Origin: Molossus alvarezi
Lineage: Eukaryota > Chordata > Mammalia > Chiroptera > Molossidae
Length of the DNA: 64,000 bases
Reading direction: 5' to 3'
Assembly: GCA_037176705.1 (NCBI GenBank)
Contig: CM073893.1
Coordinates: 28,867,182 to 28,931,181, forward strand
Part shown: positions 1 to 10,572 of the stretch, one piece after another
Position numbering within the stretch: position 1 is the first letter of the stretch
How the letters are laid out: each line of letters starts with the position of its first letter
Notes under the pieces: model-generated
Database searches by the model: none
Told to the model about the DNA's origin: nothing
The model's input: only the letters and a program-made list of their open reading frames with translations
Program-made: the position numbers and the translations under genes

Positions 1-279
1 TCTACATACTCTATTATTGAAGCTGTGTAAATTATTCTTTATTTCAGTTAATGCCTCCTTTAATTCTAACTGTGTATCCATGATTTCTAACTGGTCCTTT
101 TTTATGCTCTTGATGCCCTCCCTAAGTTCACTGAGGTTCTCACTAAGTTCATTGAGCATCCTTATAAGCAGTATTTTGAACTCAGTATCTGTTAGGTTGC
201 TTATCTCCCTTTCGCTTAGTTCTTTTATTGGGGTTTTGTTCTGTTCTTTCATTTGGGACCTGTTTCTTTGTATCCTCAT
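1..279 (-). pseudogene. L1 ORF1p N-terminal coiled-coil, partial
   Basis: From an ATG at 279-277 (minus) the frame stays open for 93 codons to the window edge. The translation begins MRIQRNRSQMKEQ and continues as a charged, leucine-rich heptad pattern, as expected for the trimerising coiled coil of the L1 RNA-binding protein ORF1p. The same RNRSQMKEQ motif starts the ORF1 relic at 2512-2730, which supports the start. The RNA-recognition and C-terminal domains would lie outside the window, so whether the full ORF is intact cannot be told. ORF1p acts in cis as an RNA chaperone in L1 ribonucleoprotein particles. Confidence 0.75.
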
Positions 280-445
280 TTTGGCTGCCTCCCTGTGTTT
301 GTTTCTGTGTATTACTTAATGAGCGGTATGGGGCTTGCTGAGAACCGGTGCTGCTCGTTTGAAAGAATTTAGGAAAAACCTGAAGCAGGATCCAAGACCG
401 GCCAATCCTATGGTTAAGCAAGTGACAACAGCTTGAAAGTTGTGT

Positions 446-464
446 GGGGCGGGGCGGGGCGGGG
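446..464 (+). promoter_or_regulatory. Tandem GC boxes and G-quadruplex motif in L1 5' UTR
   Basis: Four GGGG runs are separated by single C bases on the plus strand. This gives overlapping GGGGCGGGGC Sp1/KLF-type sites and a canonical short-loop G-quadruplex motif. It lies about 170-190 bp upstream of the L1 ORF1 start (minus strand), so it sits in the L1 promoter. The G-rich strand is antisense to L1 transcription. Sp1 binding and quadruplex folding are inferences. Confidence 0.6.
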
Positions 465-804
465 CCTCAGGGAGTCAGTAGGGCGGGGCTACCAGTGTGA
501 GCCAGGTTGCTGGAGTCCCAGATATGGCTTCTGTCTGCCGCCCCGGGAAGGGCTCACCAAAGGAACAAAGGCCTCTTACAGCACGTTTGTCCCTGAGGAA
601 GGCCCCTCTCCAGCGCTCGCTCCAGTGCCAAACCGCTCAGTTCTTCCCTGTATGTCTCTGGTGCCCCTCGAGCTGCCTCCCCTCCGAGCTTAGAGGGAGA
701 GAGTCCGATAAGTCCGTGCGCGGGCCCTTTAGGGAGCTGCCTGGGGCTCCAGCCGCTTCAGCCTCCCTGAGCCTCAGTTTCCGCTGGTTTTTCCAGCCAG
801 AAGT

Positions 805-1546
805 TATGGGGATTTCTTTGCTTGTTCTTATTGCAATTGCTTTCTAGTTTCATGCCATTGTGATCTGAGAAGATGCTTGATATGATTTCAATCTTCTTGA
901 ACTTGTAGAGATTTAGTTTGTGTCCTATCATTTGGTCTATCTTTGAGAATGTCCCATGTACACTTGAGAAAAATGTGAATTCTGTAGTTTTGGGCTGTAA
1001 TTCTCTGTAGATGTCTATTAAATCCATTTGGTCTAGTGCTTCATTTAGAGTCTCTGTTTCCTTGCTAATTTTTTGCCTAGAGGATCTATCCAGTGCTGTC
1101 AACGGGGTGTTGAAGCCCCCTGCTATGATTGTATTGTTGTCGATTTCTCCTTGGAAGTCCTTCAGAAGATTTTTAATATATTTTGGTGCCCCTATATTGG
1201 GTGCATATATGTTTATCAAGGTTATATCTTCCTGTTGGATAGATTCTTTCAATATTATGTAGTGGCCTTCTTTGTCACTAGTTATGGTCTTCATTTTGAA
1301 ATCTATTTTATCAGATATGAGAATTGCTACCCCAGCTTTTTTTTGCTTTCCATTTGCTTGGAAAATTTTTTTCCATCCCTTCACTTTCAACTTATGTGAG
1401 TCTTTTGTTGAGAGGTGGGTCTCTTGTAAACAACATATGGATGAGTCATGCTTTCCTATCCAATCAGCTACTCTATGTCTTTTTATGGGAGCATTCAATC
1501 CATTTACATTTAAGGTGATTATTGATATGTACTTATTTATTGCCAT
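805..1546 (-). pseudogene. L1 ORF2p endonuclease domain, truncated
   Basis: The frame opens with an ATG at 1546 and gives about 245 residues of apurinic/apyrimidinic-like L1 endonuclease. NVNGLN occurs at residues 13-18, LQETH at about 40-44 (metal-binding Glu), INIYAPN at about 111-117 and SDHNG near residue 230 (catalytic Asp-His). In the block normally reading GDFN the window reads AGGFN, so a metal/catalytic aspartate is replaced by glycine and nicking activity should be lost. The frame leaves L1 sequence after about residue 240 and continues into the neighbouring L1 5' UTR, so the last 20 or so residues are a chimera. The reverse transcriptase is absent. This is a fossil and is not expected to be functional. 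Confidence 0.85.
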
Positions 1547-1634
1547 TTTTGTTTAGTGTGGTTCTATTTTTCTTCCCATTTCTATTGCTAATTACAGCAG
1601 TCCTTTTAACATTTCTTGCAGTGCTGGTTTGGTG

Positions 1635-2730
1635 CTAATGTATTCCCTTAGCCTTTTTTTTGTCTGGGAAGCTCTTTATTTGACCTTCTATTTTGTTTGT
1701 TTGTTTGTTTGTTTTTTTACAGATAGAGTGGGAGGGAGAGAGAGGAAGGGAGAGAGAGTGAGAAATATTGACGTGAAGGGACACATCGAGTGGCTGCCAC
1801 CCACACGACCAACCAGGGCCGGGGACAAACTGCAACCGAGGTACGTGCCCTTAGCGGGAACCGAACCTGGGTCTCTCCGGACTGCAGGCCGACGCTCTAA
1901 CCGCTGATCCAAACCGGCCAGGGCTGACCTTCTATTTTGAATGATAGCCTTGCTGGGTAGAGAAGTCTTGGATTCAGATTCTTGTTTTTCATGACTTTGA
2001 TTACTTCATGCAATTCCCTTATGGCCTGTAGTGTTTCTTGTGAGAAGTCAGCTGAGAGCCTTATGGGGTTTCCTTTGCAGGTAACCTTTTGCTTATCTCT
2101 TGCTGTTTTTAGGATTCTCTCTTTGTTTTTAATTTGTAGCATTTTAATTACTATGTGTCTTGCTGTGGGCCTGTTTGGGCTCTTCTTACTTGGGACTCTC
2201 TGTGCTTCTTGAACTTGAATGCCTTCTTCCTTCACCAAACTAGGGAAGTTTTCTGTCACTATTTTTTTGAATATATTCTCTATCCCTTGCTCATTTTCTT
2301 CTTCTTCGGGGACTCCTGTGATGCGAATACTATTACGTTTCAGTTGTCCCACAGTTCTCTTAAGCTGTCTTCCTGTTTTTTAATAGTTTTTTCCTTTTGT
2401 TTTTCTGATTGGTTGATTTTTTCTACCCTGTCTTCTAATTCACTGATCCAGTCCTCAGCTTCCTCTACTCTGCTTTTCAAAACCTTCCAATGGTTTTTCA
2501 TTTCTGATATGTCATTTTTTCATCTCTTCTTGATGGTTTTTCATTTCCAGTTGGCTTATTTTCAGTGTCTCTATGTCCTTACTCATGCTGTTCAGCTTCC
2601 TCAAGATCATGGCTCTGAATTCTAGCTCTGTTAACATGCCTAATTGCTCCACATTGATCTCATCTTCAGTGGAGTTCTCTTGCTCTTTCATTTGGCTTCT
2701 GTTTCTGTGTTTCACCATTTTGGCTATCAC
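1635..2730 (-). pseudogene. L1 ORF1p relic, interrupted by a Ves SINE
   Basis: The N-terminal part (2730-2512) reads from MIAKMVKHRNRSQMKEQ into a coiled coil and stops. The RNA-recognition and C-terminal domain is in another frame at 2352-1925. It contains IRITGVPEEEEN, the EAQRVP block and the RLSADFS and LLYPARLSFK motifs typical of ORF1p. The frame then runs into the SINE at 1924. The true C-terminal end resumes beyond the SINE at 1695-1635, reading KIEGQIKSFPDKKKAKGIH and then a stop. At least one frameshift lies in 2353-2511, so the protein was probably already broken apart from the SINE insertion. Confidence 0.85.
1696..1924 (-). mobile_element. Ves SINE, young, inserted in L1 ORF1
   Basis: A minus-strand Ves copy with head GCCCTGGCCGGTTTGG, an A box, a B box (GGTTCGGTTCC), a GA/CT-rich body and a short tail. 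A perfect 15-bp TSD (TGACCTTCTATTTTG) lies at 1681-1695 and 1925-1939. The target is the C-terminal coding part of L1 ORF1. The high CpG content and perfect TSD indicate a recent insertion. Confidence 0.93.
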
Positions 2731-3633
2731 TGTGGGCTTTGGAGCCTGTCAAGTTTTTCCTGTGGGTGTTGGTGTTCTGCTGTTTGTGGCTCCCTCTCCT
2801 ATGTTTAGATGAGCAAGGGACGACCCACGTTAAACACCACTGTCAAGTCTTACTTTCCTGGTTAAAGTTGCCAGCCCAGGAAAGGTACTGTTATCCTCTA
2901 GCTTTTTGCCTGGAGTTAGCAGTCGAGGTTACTCGATGAGTTTTGGGTTGTCAGTTGATTGAAAAACTCCCTTAGGTGCTCAGCACAAGGGGCTTTCACA
3001 AGGGTGGGGCAGATGCTGGTTGTTAATGAGCTTCAATTAGCACTTCAATGGCCCACAGGGTGGGTTGGATTCCGGAGCCAGGGGCTGCTGCCTCTCCCAA
3101 GAGCCCTGGGAAGGAGCAATGTGGCCACCGTCCTGCGTGGCTGGCACTCAGCAAAAGCTCTGAGCGCCCTACAAATGCCGAGTGGCACAGTTCCAATCCA
3201 GTTCGCCCTTCCTCTGCTGGAGACCAAGGTGAGTGGCTGTGGCTGTTTTAGCCTCTGTCCCGGCTCTGTGCTGTGGAGCCGCCTAGGAGTGTGACCCGAG
3301 GGCACTGCTCCCAGCTAAGGCCACTGCTGAGCTGCTCCCAGCCACCGTCTCGCGCCTTTGCAATCCTACCGGGATGGAGTCAGTGTCCCTCGTTATATGG
3401 TCCTTGCAAGCTGCTTTTCTGTTGCTTTTTCCCATCAATTTATCTGTGTTATAGTGGTAATTCCAGTTTGGTTGTGGGAGATGGTCTGTGTAGCTTCCGT
3501 TCACTCCACCGCCATTTTTCGATGCTCTTTTGATTCTTTATTAGTGCTTATTATTGCAGAATATCCTTCATTTATATTCTGGTTTTCCATATTTTCTACT
3601 GCCTATTTCTTTATATATCTTACTTTCTAAATT

Positions 3634-3878
3634 ATATATATATGTGTGTGTGTGTGTGTGTATAAATATGTGTGTATATATATGTATATATATACACACA
3701 CATATATATATATATATATCATTTTTTTTTTAGAGAGAGATAGAAAAATCGATCAGCTGCCTCTTGCATGCCACCTACTGGGGATTGAGCCAGCAAACCA
3801 GGCATGTGCCCTGACCAGGACTCAAACCAGGACTTATTAGTCCATGGGACCCAATCTACTGAGCCACACCAGCCAGAC
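3634..3878 (-). mobile_element. Ves-type SINE with tail turned into microsatellite
   Basis: The SINE body is at 3722-3878 on the minus strand. The left flank of the body, where its A-tail should be, is an (AT)n/(GT)n tract (3634-3721). A perfect 12-bp TSD (ACTTTCTAAATT) at 3622-3633 and 3879-3890 encloses both, so the microsatellite evolved from the SINE tail. Confidence 0.85.
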
Positions 3879-4059
3879 ACTTTCTAAATTTTCCACTGAG
3901 AACTGTCTGAGATAAAACTGTGTTACATACATTGTTAAAATAAAAAAAACATGTGTTTTACCCCATGTAGCTCATTTGATGTTATTCTTTCTTTTTTTAT
4001 TTTTTCAGAATATAAATTTTAGCTCTCTCAACACTGGTCTTTTCTTTTTGGGCGTTGGG

Positions 4060-6230
4060 AACTTCAATATATTTTTAATTTTTACTTAGTTTTTTTTCAG
4101 TTACAGTTGACATAAATATTATATTAGTTTTAAGTGTACAACCCTGTGACTAGACATTGTATAACTTTCTAAGTGATCACCCTGATAAATCTAGTACCCA
4201 TCTTATACCATATGTAGTTATTACAATATTATTGACTGTATTCCTTGTGCTGTAGTTTACACTCTTGTGACTATTCTGTAACTATCAATTTGTACTTCTT
4301 AGTCCCTTTAGCTTTTCCACCCATACCTCCTATCCCCCTCCCATCTTATAAAATACCTTTTATCAATTCTTGTAACAGTGATTTGGTGATGATAAACTTC
4401 ATTAGCTTTCTCTTATCTGGGAAACTGTCATTCTATTCTAAATTATAGCTTTGCTGTCTATAGCTTTGTCGATTGAAGGCCCTTGCTTTGAATAATTCTT
4501 GCCATTCCCTTCTGGCCTTCAAAGTTGCTGTTGACAAGTCAGCTAGAAATCTTATAGGAGCTCCCTTGTAGGTAACTAACTACTTTTCTCTTGTTGCTTT
4601 TAAGATTCTCTCTTTGTCTTTAATCGTTGGCATTTTAATTATGATGTGTCTTGGTGTGGAACTCTTTGGGTTCATCTTGTTTGAAACTTTCTGTGCATCC
4701 TGGACTTGTATGTCATTCCTTCACCAGGTTAGGGAAGTATTCCACCATCATTTGTTCACATAGGTTTTAATTTCTTGATCTCTCTCTTTTCCTTCTGGCA
4801 CTGCCATGATGCAAATATTGGAACACTTGAACTTTTCTTACATTGTCTTCATTTGTGGAGGTTCTTTTTTTCTTTTTGCTGTTCTGATTGGGTGTTTTCT
4901 GCTTCCATGTCTTTCAAATCTCTGATTTGATCCTCTGCTTCATCTACTCCACTATTAATTCCAGTAATGTATCCTTCATTTCAGTTAATGTAGTCTTCAT
5001 TTCTGACTGTTGTTGTTTTTTCCTATTTGTTTGTTTGTTTTCTGGTTCTGTTTTTATGTTTCTTACCTCTTTGTTGGAGTTCTCACTATGTTTTTCTACT
5101 CTTCCCCTAAGTTCACTGAGCATCCATTTAACCAGTGTTTTGAACTCTGCATTTAGTAGATTGCTTGTCTCTAATTTGTTTAGTATTTTTTTCTGGAGTT
5201 GTGTCTGTTCTTTCTTTTTTAAATATTTTAATCAACCTGACTTAAGTATATATTTGTAAAGCATAATCTCGTTCTTTTTCTTCTCATTTTGGCTACCTCT
5301 CTGTTTTTCTTTCTATGTATTAGGTGGAACAACTATGTCTCCCAGGCTTGGTAGAGTGGCCTTATGTAGTAGGCATCCTAGAGGGTTCAATGACATAGCT
5401 CCCCAATTACCTAAGCTGGACATTCCAAGTGTGCCTGCTGTGTGAGCTGTGTTTTCTCTCCTATTGTAGTTGAGCCTTGATTGCTGTTGGCATTTCAATG
5501 GGAGGGATTTACCCACAGGCCAGTTGGCTGCAAGGATTGGCTATGATCACCATGGAGCAGGACTTATTTCAATAGGACTGTGGTGCTTCCTGTCGAGTCT
5601 GCCCCTTGAGTGTGTTGGTGGTGGAGGTGGTTGGGTGGTGATTCAATGTAGTCTAAAGCTGTCCACTGAATGTGCTGCCTCTGGGGCCTCTTGGGAGGTG
5701 CAGGCCAAGGTTATCTGCCACCTGTGCCCTGCCTGGGGCCACCCAGCATGAGCTACAAAGTGATCTGTAGATAGTTGCTACTTGTGCTGGGCTTGGAAGT
5801 GCCCAGGAGAGGCCAAACTGTGTACCAAAGCTGGATGCTGCTAGTACTTGGTCTGGGGCCACTTAGTGAGAGGTACATGTCTTGCCAAAGCTAGATGCTG
5901 CTTGTTTGAGGGATTTTAGGAAATTCTGAAGCATGAGCCAAGATAAGTGTTTTGTATGAAAAAGGCCCTAAAAAGGGGTCAGTGGTCCCTGGTGACCAAC
6001 ACTGGAACTCAGAGTGAATGGTTTGATTAAGTTCATGTGTGGGTCCTTTAAGAGGAACTCCTGGGATTCTAGCCGCCTCTGTCTCACTCAGCCAAAATCA
6101 GAGCTGCTTTCTACAGCAGTAAGTGATAAGTACGTCTCTTCCTGGCACTGGAAACCTGGGCTCAGTGCCAGGAAGAGAATGTGGGACCAGCCCTTTCCAT
6201 GTCTCCACCCCTCTTAGTTGTGGGATTTAT
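4060..6230 (-). mobile_element. Older L1 lacking ORF2 (3' UTR joined to ORF1 and 5' UTR)
   Basis: 4060-4350 is the reverse complement of an old-type mammalian L1 3' UTR, with the TACAGTTGACATA and TTACAATATTATTGACT blocks. From about 4355 the sequence matches the ORF1/ORF2 junction region and the ORF1 C-terminus, aligning with 1590-2350 of the neighbouring L1. 4890-5260 is the ORF1 N-terminal coding region and 5300-6230 a diverged 5' UTR. All of ORF2 is missing between 4350 and 4360. This is either an internal deletion or two L1 fragments side by side. Many small indels mark it as much older than the L1 at 805-3528. Confidence 0.7.
4380..5260 (-). pseudogene. L1 ORF1 relic, decayed
   Basis: On the minus strand this aligns block by block with the ORF1 relic at 1635-2730. 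The RLSADFS-equivalent region lies around 4530-4560, a decayed IRITGVPEE-type region around 4790-4830, and the coiled-coil coding part at 4890-5260. No frame is open throughout. The long plus-strand frame at 4888-5259 is only the antisense of this coding region. Confidence 0.65.
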
Positions 6231-6249
6231 GTTTAGCTAGACTTCAGAT

Positions 6250-6540
6250 GGTTCTGAATGATTGATGGTTGTTCTGTAGTTTAATTGTAATTTTGATGTG
6301 GTTGTGGTAGGATTTCAGTATCACATTTACACTGTTACTTGACCTCCAGCCTCATTGTTGATTTTATTATAATAAGGATGTCTTTCAATCCTTCACAACT
6401 TTATTTCCCTATATGAAAATTCTTGTCTTCCTTTAAGATTTGTCATAAAGACTCTACTGCTGAAATGTATGTATGTGATGCTTCAGGTTCCATATAACCT
6501 TTCTTTGAAATAAATGCCTGTTAGTGACCCTATCATTCAT
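6250..6540. other. No recognised feature
   Basis: AT-rich sequence between the old L1 5' UTR and a possible L2 end. Nothing in it is recognised. Confidence 0.5.
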
Positions 6541-6670
6541 CATTTAGATTTAAATCTGACCTCCATCTTTTCTATAGGGCAGAAACAAATTCTTGTGTGT
6601 CCTTGTATTTAGTCATAATGCAGTACCTAATATAATGCTCAGCACATAAGTTGTCATACAATGGATGAAC
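6540..6670 (+). mobile_element. Possible L2 3' end relic
   Basis: Contains the order of blocks seen in L2 3' ends: GGGCAGAAAC, then CAGTACCTAATATAATGCTCAGCACATA in diverged form, followed by an ATGGATGAA-type end. The match is weak, consistent with an ancient copy. Confidence 0.35.
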
Positions 6671-6855
6671 ACTGTAATTTTGAAAGAATGACTGATTGTC
6701 TTTTCCTTTGTGAGCACATGACTGCCCATCAGGAGACTACATGCCCCACCCTACTTTGCTGTTGCCCCTGGCCACGTTCCTGGCTTCCTGCCAATGGAGT
6801 TCAAACAAAATTTGTGTGGGAAATTTTATATTTACTTACTTTTTATTTATTTATT

Positions 6856-7056
6856 TTTTCTTTATTGATTTTGGAAAAGAAATAAGAGAGAGAGAAAGAT
6901 AGGCACATTGATGAGAGAGAACATTGACTGGCCACCTCCTGCATGCCCCCCACTGGGGATTTGGCTGACAACCTGGGCATTTGCCCTGACCAGTAATGAA
7001 CCAGTGACCTCTTGGTGCATGGGTTGATGCTGAACCACTGAGCCACACCCAGCACA
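6856..7056 (-). mobile_element. Ves-type SINE (shorter-body subfamily)
   Basis: Minus strand. Reading from 7056, it has a GTGTGGCTCAGTGG-type A box and a diverged B box, followed by the GGGGGCATGCAGGAGG block, an ATCAATG/CTCTC body and an A-rich end with AATCAATAAAG. No clear TSD is visible. Confidence 0.85.
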
Positions 7057-8210
7057 GAGGGCTAGCATCTCCTGGGGCATAATGGAACAACTATGATTAA
7101 AAGCAACCTTGGTCCCTGAATAACAGAAATGAAGCAGCTTTGGGAACTTAGAGCACACACTTCAGGGCTATTGTTTGAAAGAGTGAAAATAACAACAAAG
7201 CCTTTTGTATTCTTTAACCCTTGTTTTATTAGGTTCTCTCTCTCTCTTTTTAAAATTGAAACCTAGCTTTAACCTAATTAATTTACTTAACAGAGTAAAT
7301 GAATCCATTTGAAGTAGTAGGGTAAAATTGTTTTATATTCATTTGATATGCATATACACTGACTTTATGTATGCTTGTTCACAACCACTCAGAGAATTTC
7401 CATTGACTTATATTGTGCTTTATAACATAAATACATAAGGCAGGTTGATTAAAATATCTGTAATGAAGCCTGCCTATTGACTATTAGGAAACTACAAATA
7501 TAGACTATTTATTTTATACCAGTGTGGTTGGCTATATGGTAATCTTATTTAAAGTTATACAAAATCTCTGGAAACCCTGAAAATTATAATTATCTTTGAG
7601 CTGTTAATATCATCAATTTCATGGGGGATATAGGTCAAAAAGTTATTTCTTAAAACAGAAATTTTGTTAGAAAGCAGACAGTGATTTCAAAAGTTGCTCA
7701 AGAATTGAATTTGAATTTGATTTTTGGCTCAATATCATTGAGTTTTTAAAATGTTCTGTTTTAATTATATATAATTATCTCAATGATATTTGTATTTTAA
7801 ATGCTCTATAAATATTAACAGGTTTGTCTACACAAAAGCACTCTTGTAATATCATAAGACCATGAAACTGAACCACTAACTTAATATATCATTTTACCAC
7901 AAAAGAAAAAAATAAATATTTGGGGCATAGTAGGTTAGTATATTAATCAGTCAATATTCACTTTTTTGAGATAGGGCAAATATAATGAAGAGAGCTTTTT
8001 GTTTCACATCACCAAAATCTGAAATTTTATCAGTTATATCTTAATATACCCTTCAGCTATTTCTAGCTAAATGAAAAAGGAAAACCAAAGTAAAAATATG
8101 AGTTATAAACCTATTCAATTAATTTAATTACAATATGTTATTTCCAGATTATTTAAATTTTCATAATTTCTTTGAAATTTTGCCTTTTGCTTCTTTGTAC
8201 TTAGATCAAA
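7057..8210. other. AT-rich unique sequence
   Basis: No gene, no recognised repeat and no long open frame. A TCTCTCTCTC tract is at about 7236-7248. Confidence 0.5.
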
Positions 8211-8223
8211 ACTTTCCATTTAA

Positions 8224-8331
8224 GCCCTGGCCAGTTTGGCTCAGTGGTTGGAGCATCGGCCTGTGGGACCAGAGAGTCCTGGGTTCAGTTCCTGCTAGGT
8301 GCATGTACCAAAAAACAAACAAACAAAAAAT
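8224..8331 (+). mobile_element. Short tRNA-only Ves SINE
   Basis: Starts GCCCTGGCCAGTTTGG, contains A and B boxes, and stops after GCATGTACC, passing straight into an A-rich tail. The CT-rich body of ordinary Ves copies is absent. A perfect 13-bp TSD (ACTTTCCATTTAA) at 8211-8223 and 8332-8344 shows that this is a complete retrotransposition product and not a later deletion. The copy at 63012 ends at the same point. Confidence 0.9.
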
Positions 8332-8344
8332 ACTTTCCATTTAA

Positions 8345-10570
8345 AATTATGTTTTATTACAAAGATGATGGCCCACTAAAGAAAATGGAACAAAGGGCTG
8401 TATAGTTCTAATGATATTTATCCAATAAACATTTCAGTAAATGTACCCAAGGGAAAAAAAAGAGTAACACAATATAAAGTAAACATGAGTAACAAAGTAG
8501 TAGAAAGAATGATGGCTGAATTATTGTAGACTCACCCTTTTTCCTTGTAATGATTCAACATTTTTTTGTTCAGCTCTTAGATGATGATGTAAAAATAAAT
8601 CAGCATTTGTCTCCCTGATAGATAATTGTCTCAACCACAAGATAACAGGGATAGGAATAAGGTCAAGTTTAAGAGATCACTCTCTGTGTTATTTATAGTG
8701 AGAGCCACATTTATCCTTATATCTTTAGATTTTAGGAAAAAAATACACAGATAAGTAAAGTAACACTGGAAATCAAGCGCGCGCACACACACACACACAT
8801 ATGCATACACGCACATACACCAACTGATTTGTTTAAGAAGTCAACAAAGTAAAGTGAAGTAGTCCCAAATATGATAAAGATAATTATGATAAAACAAGAG
8901 ATAGTCATACAATTTTTATTCCAGAAAGTAAATACGTAAACAAAACTGGCTTAGGGAAAAGTACTTTTCAACATTAATTGTGATCTCTTATATTCAATGT
9001 GGTTAACTAGCACATTCTCTCAACCAAGAGTCTTTGAAGCACGTTGGAGGATTTCCAGAATCCTGGGGAGGAGAATTACCTCTTCTCCTTAATTGGAAGG
9101 AATCAATTTGATAAAAACCAACTCAAGCTTTCTAATTATTTGCCAACCAAATTTGAATCTCTCTAGCTCCTATATGTAACCTAAGAAGATGGAGTGAAAT
9201 CAATAAAGGAGGAAGAAATATAGGAATAGTAGAATCTTCTAAGACATAAAGCCAGTGATCCAAATCTTAAGATGATGTTAATGCAAGAAAGGAATAAGTG
9301 ACTGTATAGTCTTGATAACTCGTGACTTTCAAGTGATTCTGTACTTGGAATAAGTCAGTGGAGGGTCTTACTATAAACATAGTATCTAGCATGTCTTTTT
9401 ATTTGTTAGCTTACTAGGCTACAGTCCTGTTATACAATCAAACACTAATCTAGGTGTTGCTGTAAAGGTTTTTGTAGATGTGATGAAAGTTTATAATCAA
9501 CAAAGGGCTTACTGATTTTAACTAAAGAGTTTATCCTAGATAATCTCTGTTAACCTAATTCATTGTTATGGCTTTAAAAACAGAATTGCAACTTCTCCAG
9601 TGAAGGAGAGACACTCTGTTGATGGACAGAAGTTTTAGTCAATGCCTGCCTTCCTATTGGTTTGCTCTATGGATTTACTCTACAATCACACATGCCATTT
9701 TTCTCAAAATAAACATTTTAATATATACCTTCTATTCTCAGGTTGAGCACTGCCTGATACACATTTTAGTCAAGGCATTGGTTCTAGAGGAACAGAATCT
9801 TAAGGATGAATTGTCCTTATTGAATCTGGGTTTTCTGGCATTGGTTTTCTAATTCAATTTAGTCTAAAACATTAATATTTTATTTCCAGTGGGAAAGAGG
9901 GCAATGGTAGTTCGTGGAATGATGCAATAGAGATATAGCTCTTGGGTACTCTTTACTAAATATAAAACAGAATATAACCCTTGAGTACTCCTAACTAAAT
10001 ACTTATAGAACATGAGGTTCTCATTGACAATTGGAACATTTTAATCAAACTAAAGAGTGTGATAGGATTGGCTGGTTGCTTTCAACTGCATTGGAGAAGG
10101 TGGAGAAAGAAGAGCATGAGCTCAGGGCTTCAAATTCCCAGCTCAGAATCTGCATGAACAACACGCAAGCTTCTATACTTGCCCTGAAATGAACCCTTAA
10201 CTCTTAAGGCTTCAGAGTAGACATTTCTGAAAACCAAAGCCAGACTCTTACCTTGCAAGTAGGTGAATTAAAACACAAATTTAACTATAAACTGCTCAGG
10301 ATTTTTTCTCTTAAAGTGAGGGCATTATTTGGGAAGTAACAGAATGCTAAGAATTGGAATGGGGTCAGGGAGGAAGATGCAAATGAAGCTGAGAATATCA
10401 AACCTCTAGGTTTTATACTGAGTGTTATTTGCTGGTCATCTCTATCCCTGCCTGAGGTTAGCCTTTTTCTTCTAAAAAAATTTTTAATGGAATCCCTTTG
10501 CTTCCTGTCAAGACACAGTTGATTCTCTTCAGGATCTACCCCACCATCCTTCCTCACTTCTACTTCTTCT
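8345..10570. other. Unique AT-rich sequence
   Basis: No supported gene. The only simple structure is a (CG)n(CA)n tract near 8779-8800. Short open frames here show no recognisable protein pattern. Confidence 0.5.
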
Positions 10571-10572
10571 TC

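Larger units (their letters stand above)
1..800 (-). mobile_element. L1 retrotransposon, 5' UTR and start of ORF1 (runs off left edge)
   Basis: Read on the minus strand, about 800 down to 280 is a GC-rich L1 5' UTR that leads into the ORF1 coding start at 279. It includes GC boxes at 446-464, and its overall character (CpG-containing, far richer in G+C than the surroundings) is that of a mammalian L1 internal promoter. At about 780-840 it abuts the endonuclease-coding part of another L1 in the same orientation. The simplest reading is a young full-length L1 inserted into the older one, with the rest of both elements left of the window. The exact 5' end is uncertain by some tens of bases because no TSD can be checked with the other end missing. 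Confidence 0.8.
805..3528 (-). mobile_element. L1 retrotransposon: 5' UTR, ORF1, ORF2 endonuclease, then cut
   Basis: On the minus strand the element starts near 3528, where the 5' UTR contains an AATGGCGGTGG motif. The UTR continues to about 2735, ORF1 lies between 2730 and 1635 (split by a Ves SINE at 1696-1924), and ORF2 starts at 1546. ORF2 stops matching L1 near 805, where the 5' UTR of another L1 begins. The reverse transcriptase and 3' UTR are therefore not adjacent. They are either deleted or displaced left of the window by the nested L1. Both ORFs carry inactivating changes. Confidence 0.85.

Noticed and set aside
17..319. Plus-strand open frame of 100 codons
   Set aside because: It is the antisense of the L1 ORF1 coiled-coil coding region, and low-complexity Leu/Ser content is typical of such shadows.
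4888..5259. Plus-strand open frame of 123 codons
   Set aside because: Antisense of a decayed L1 ORF1.
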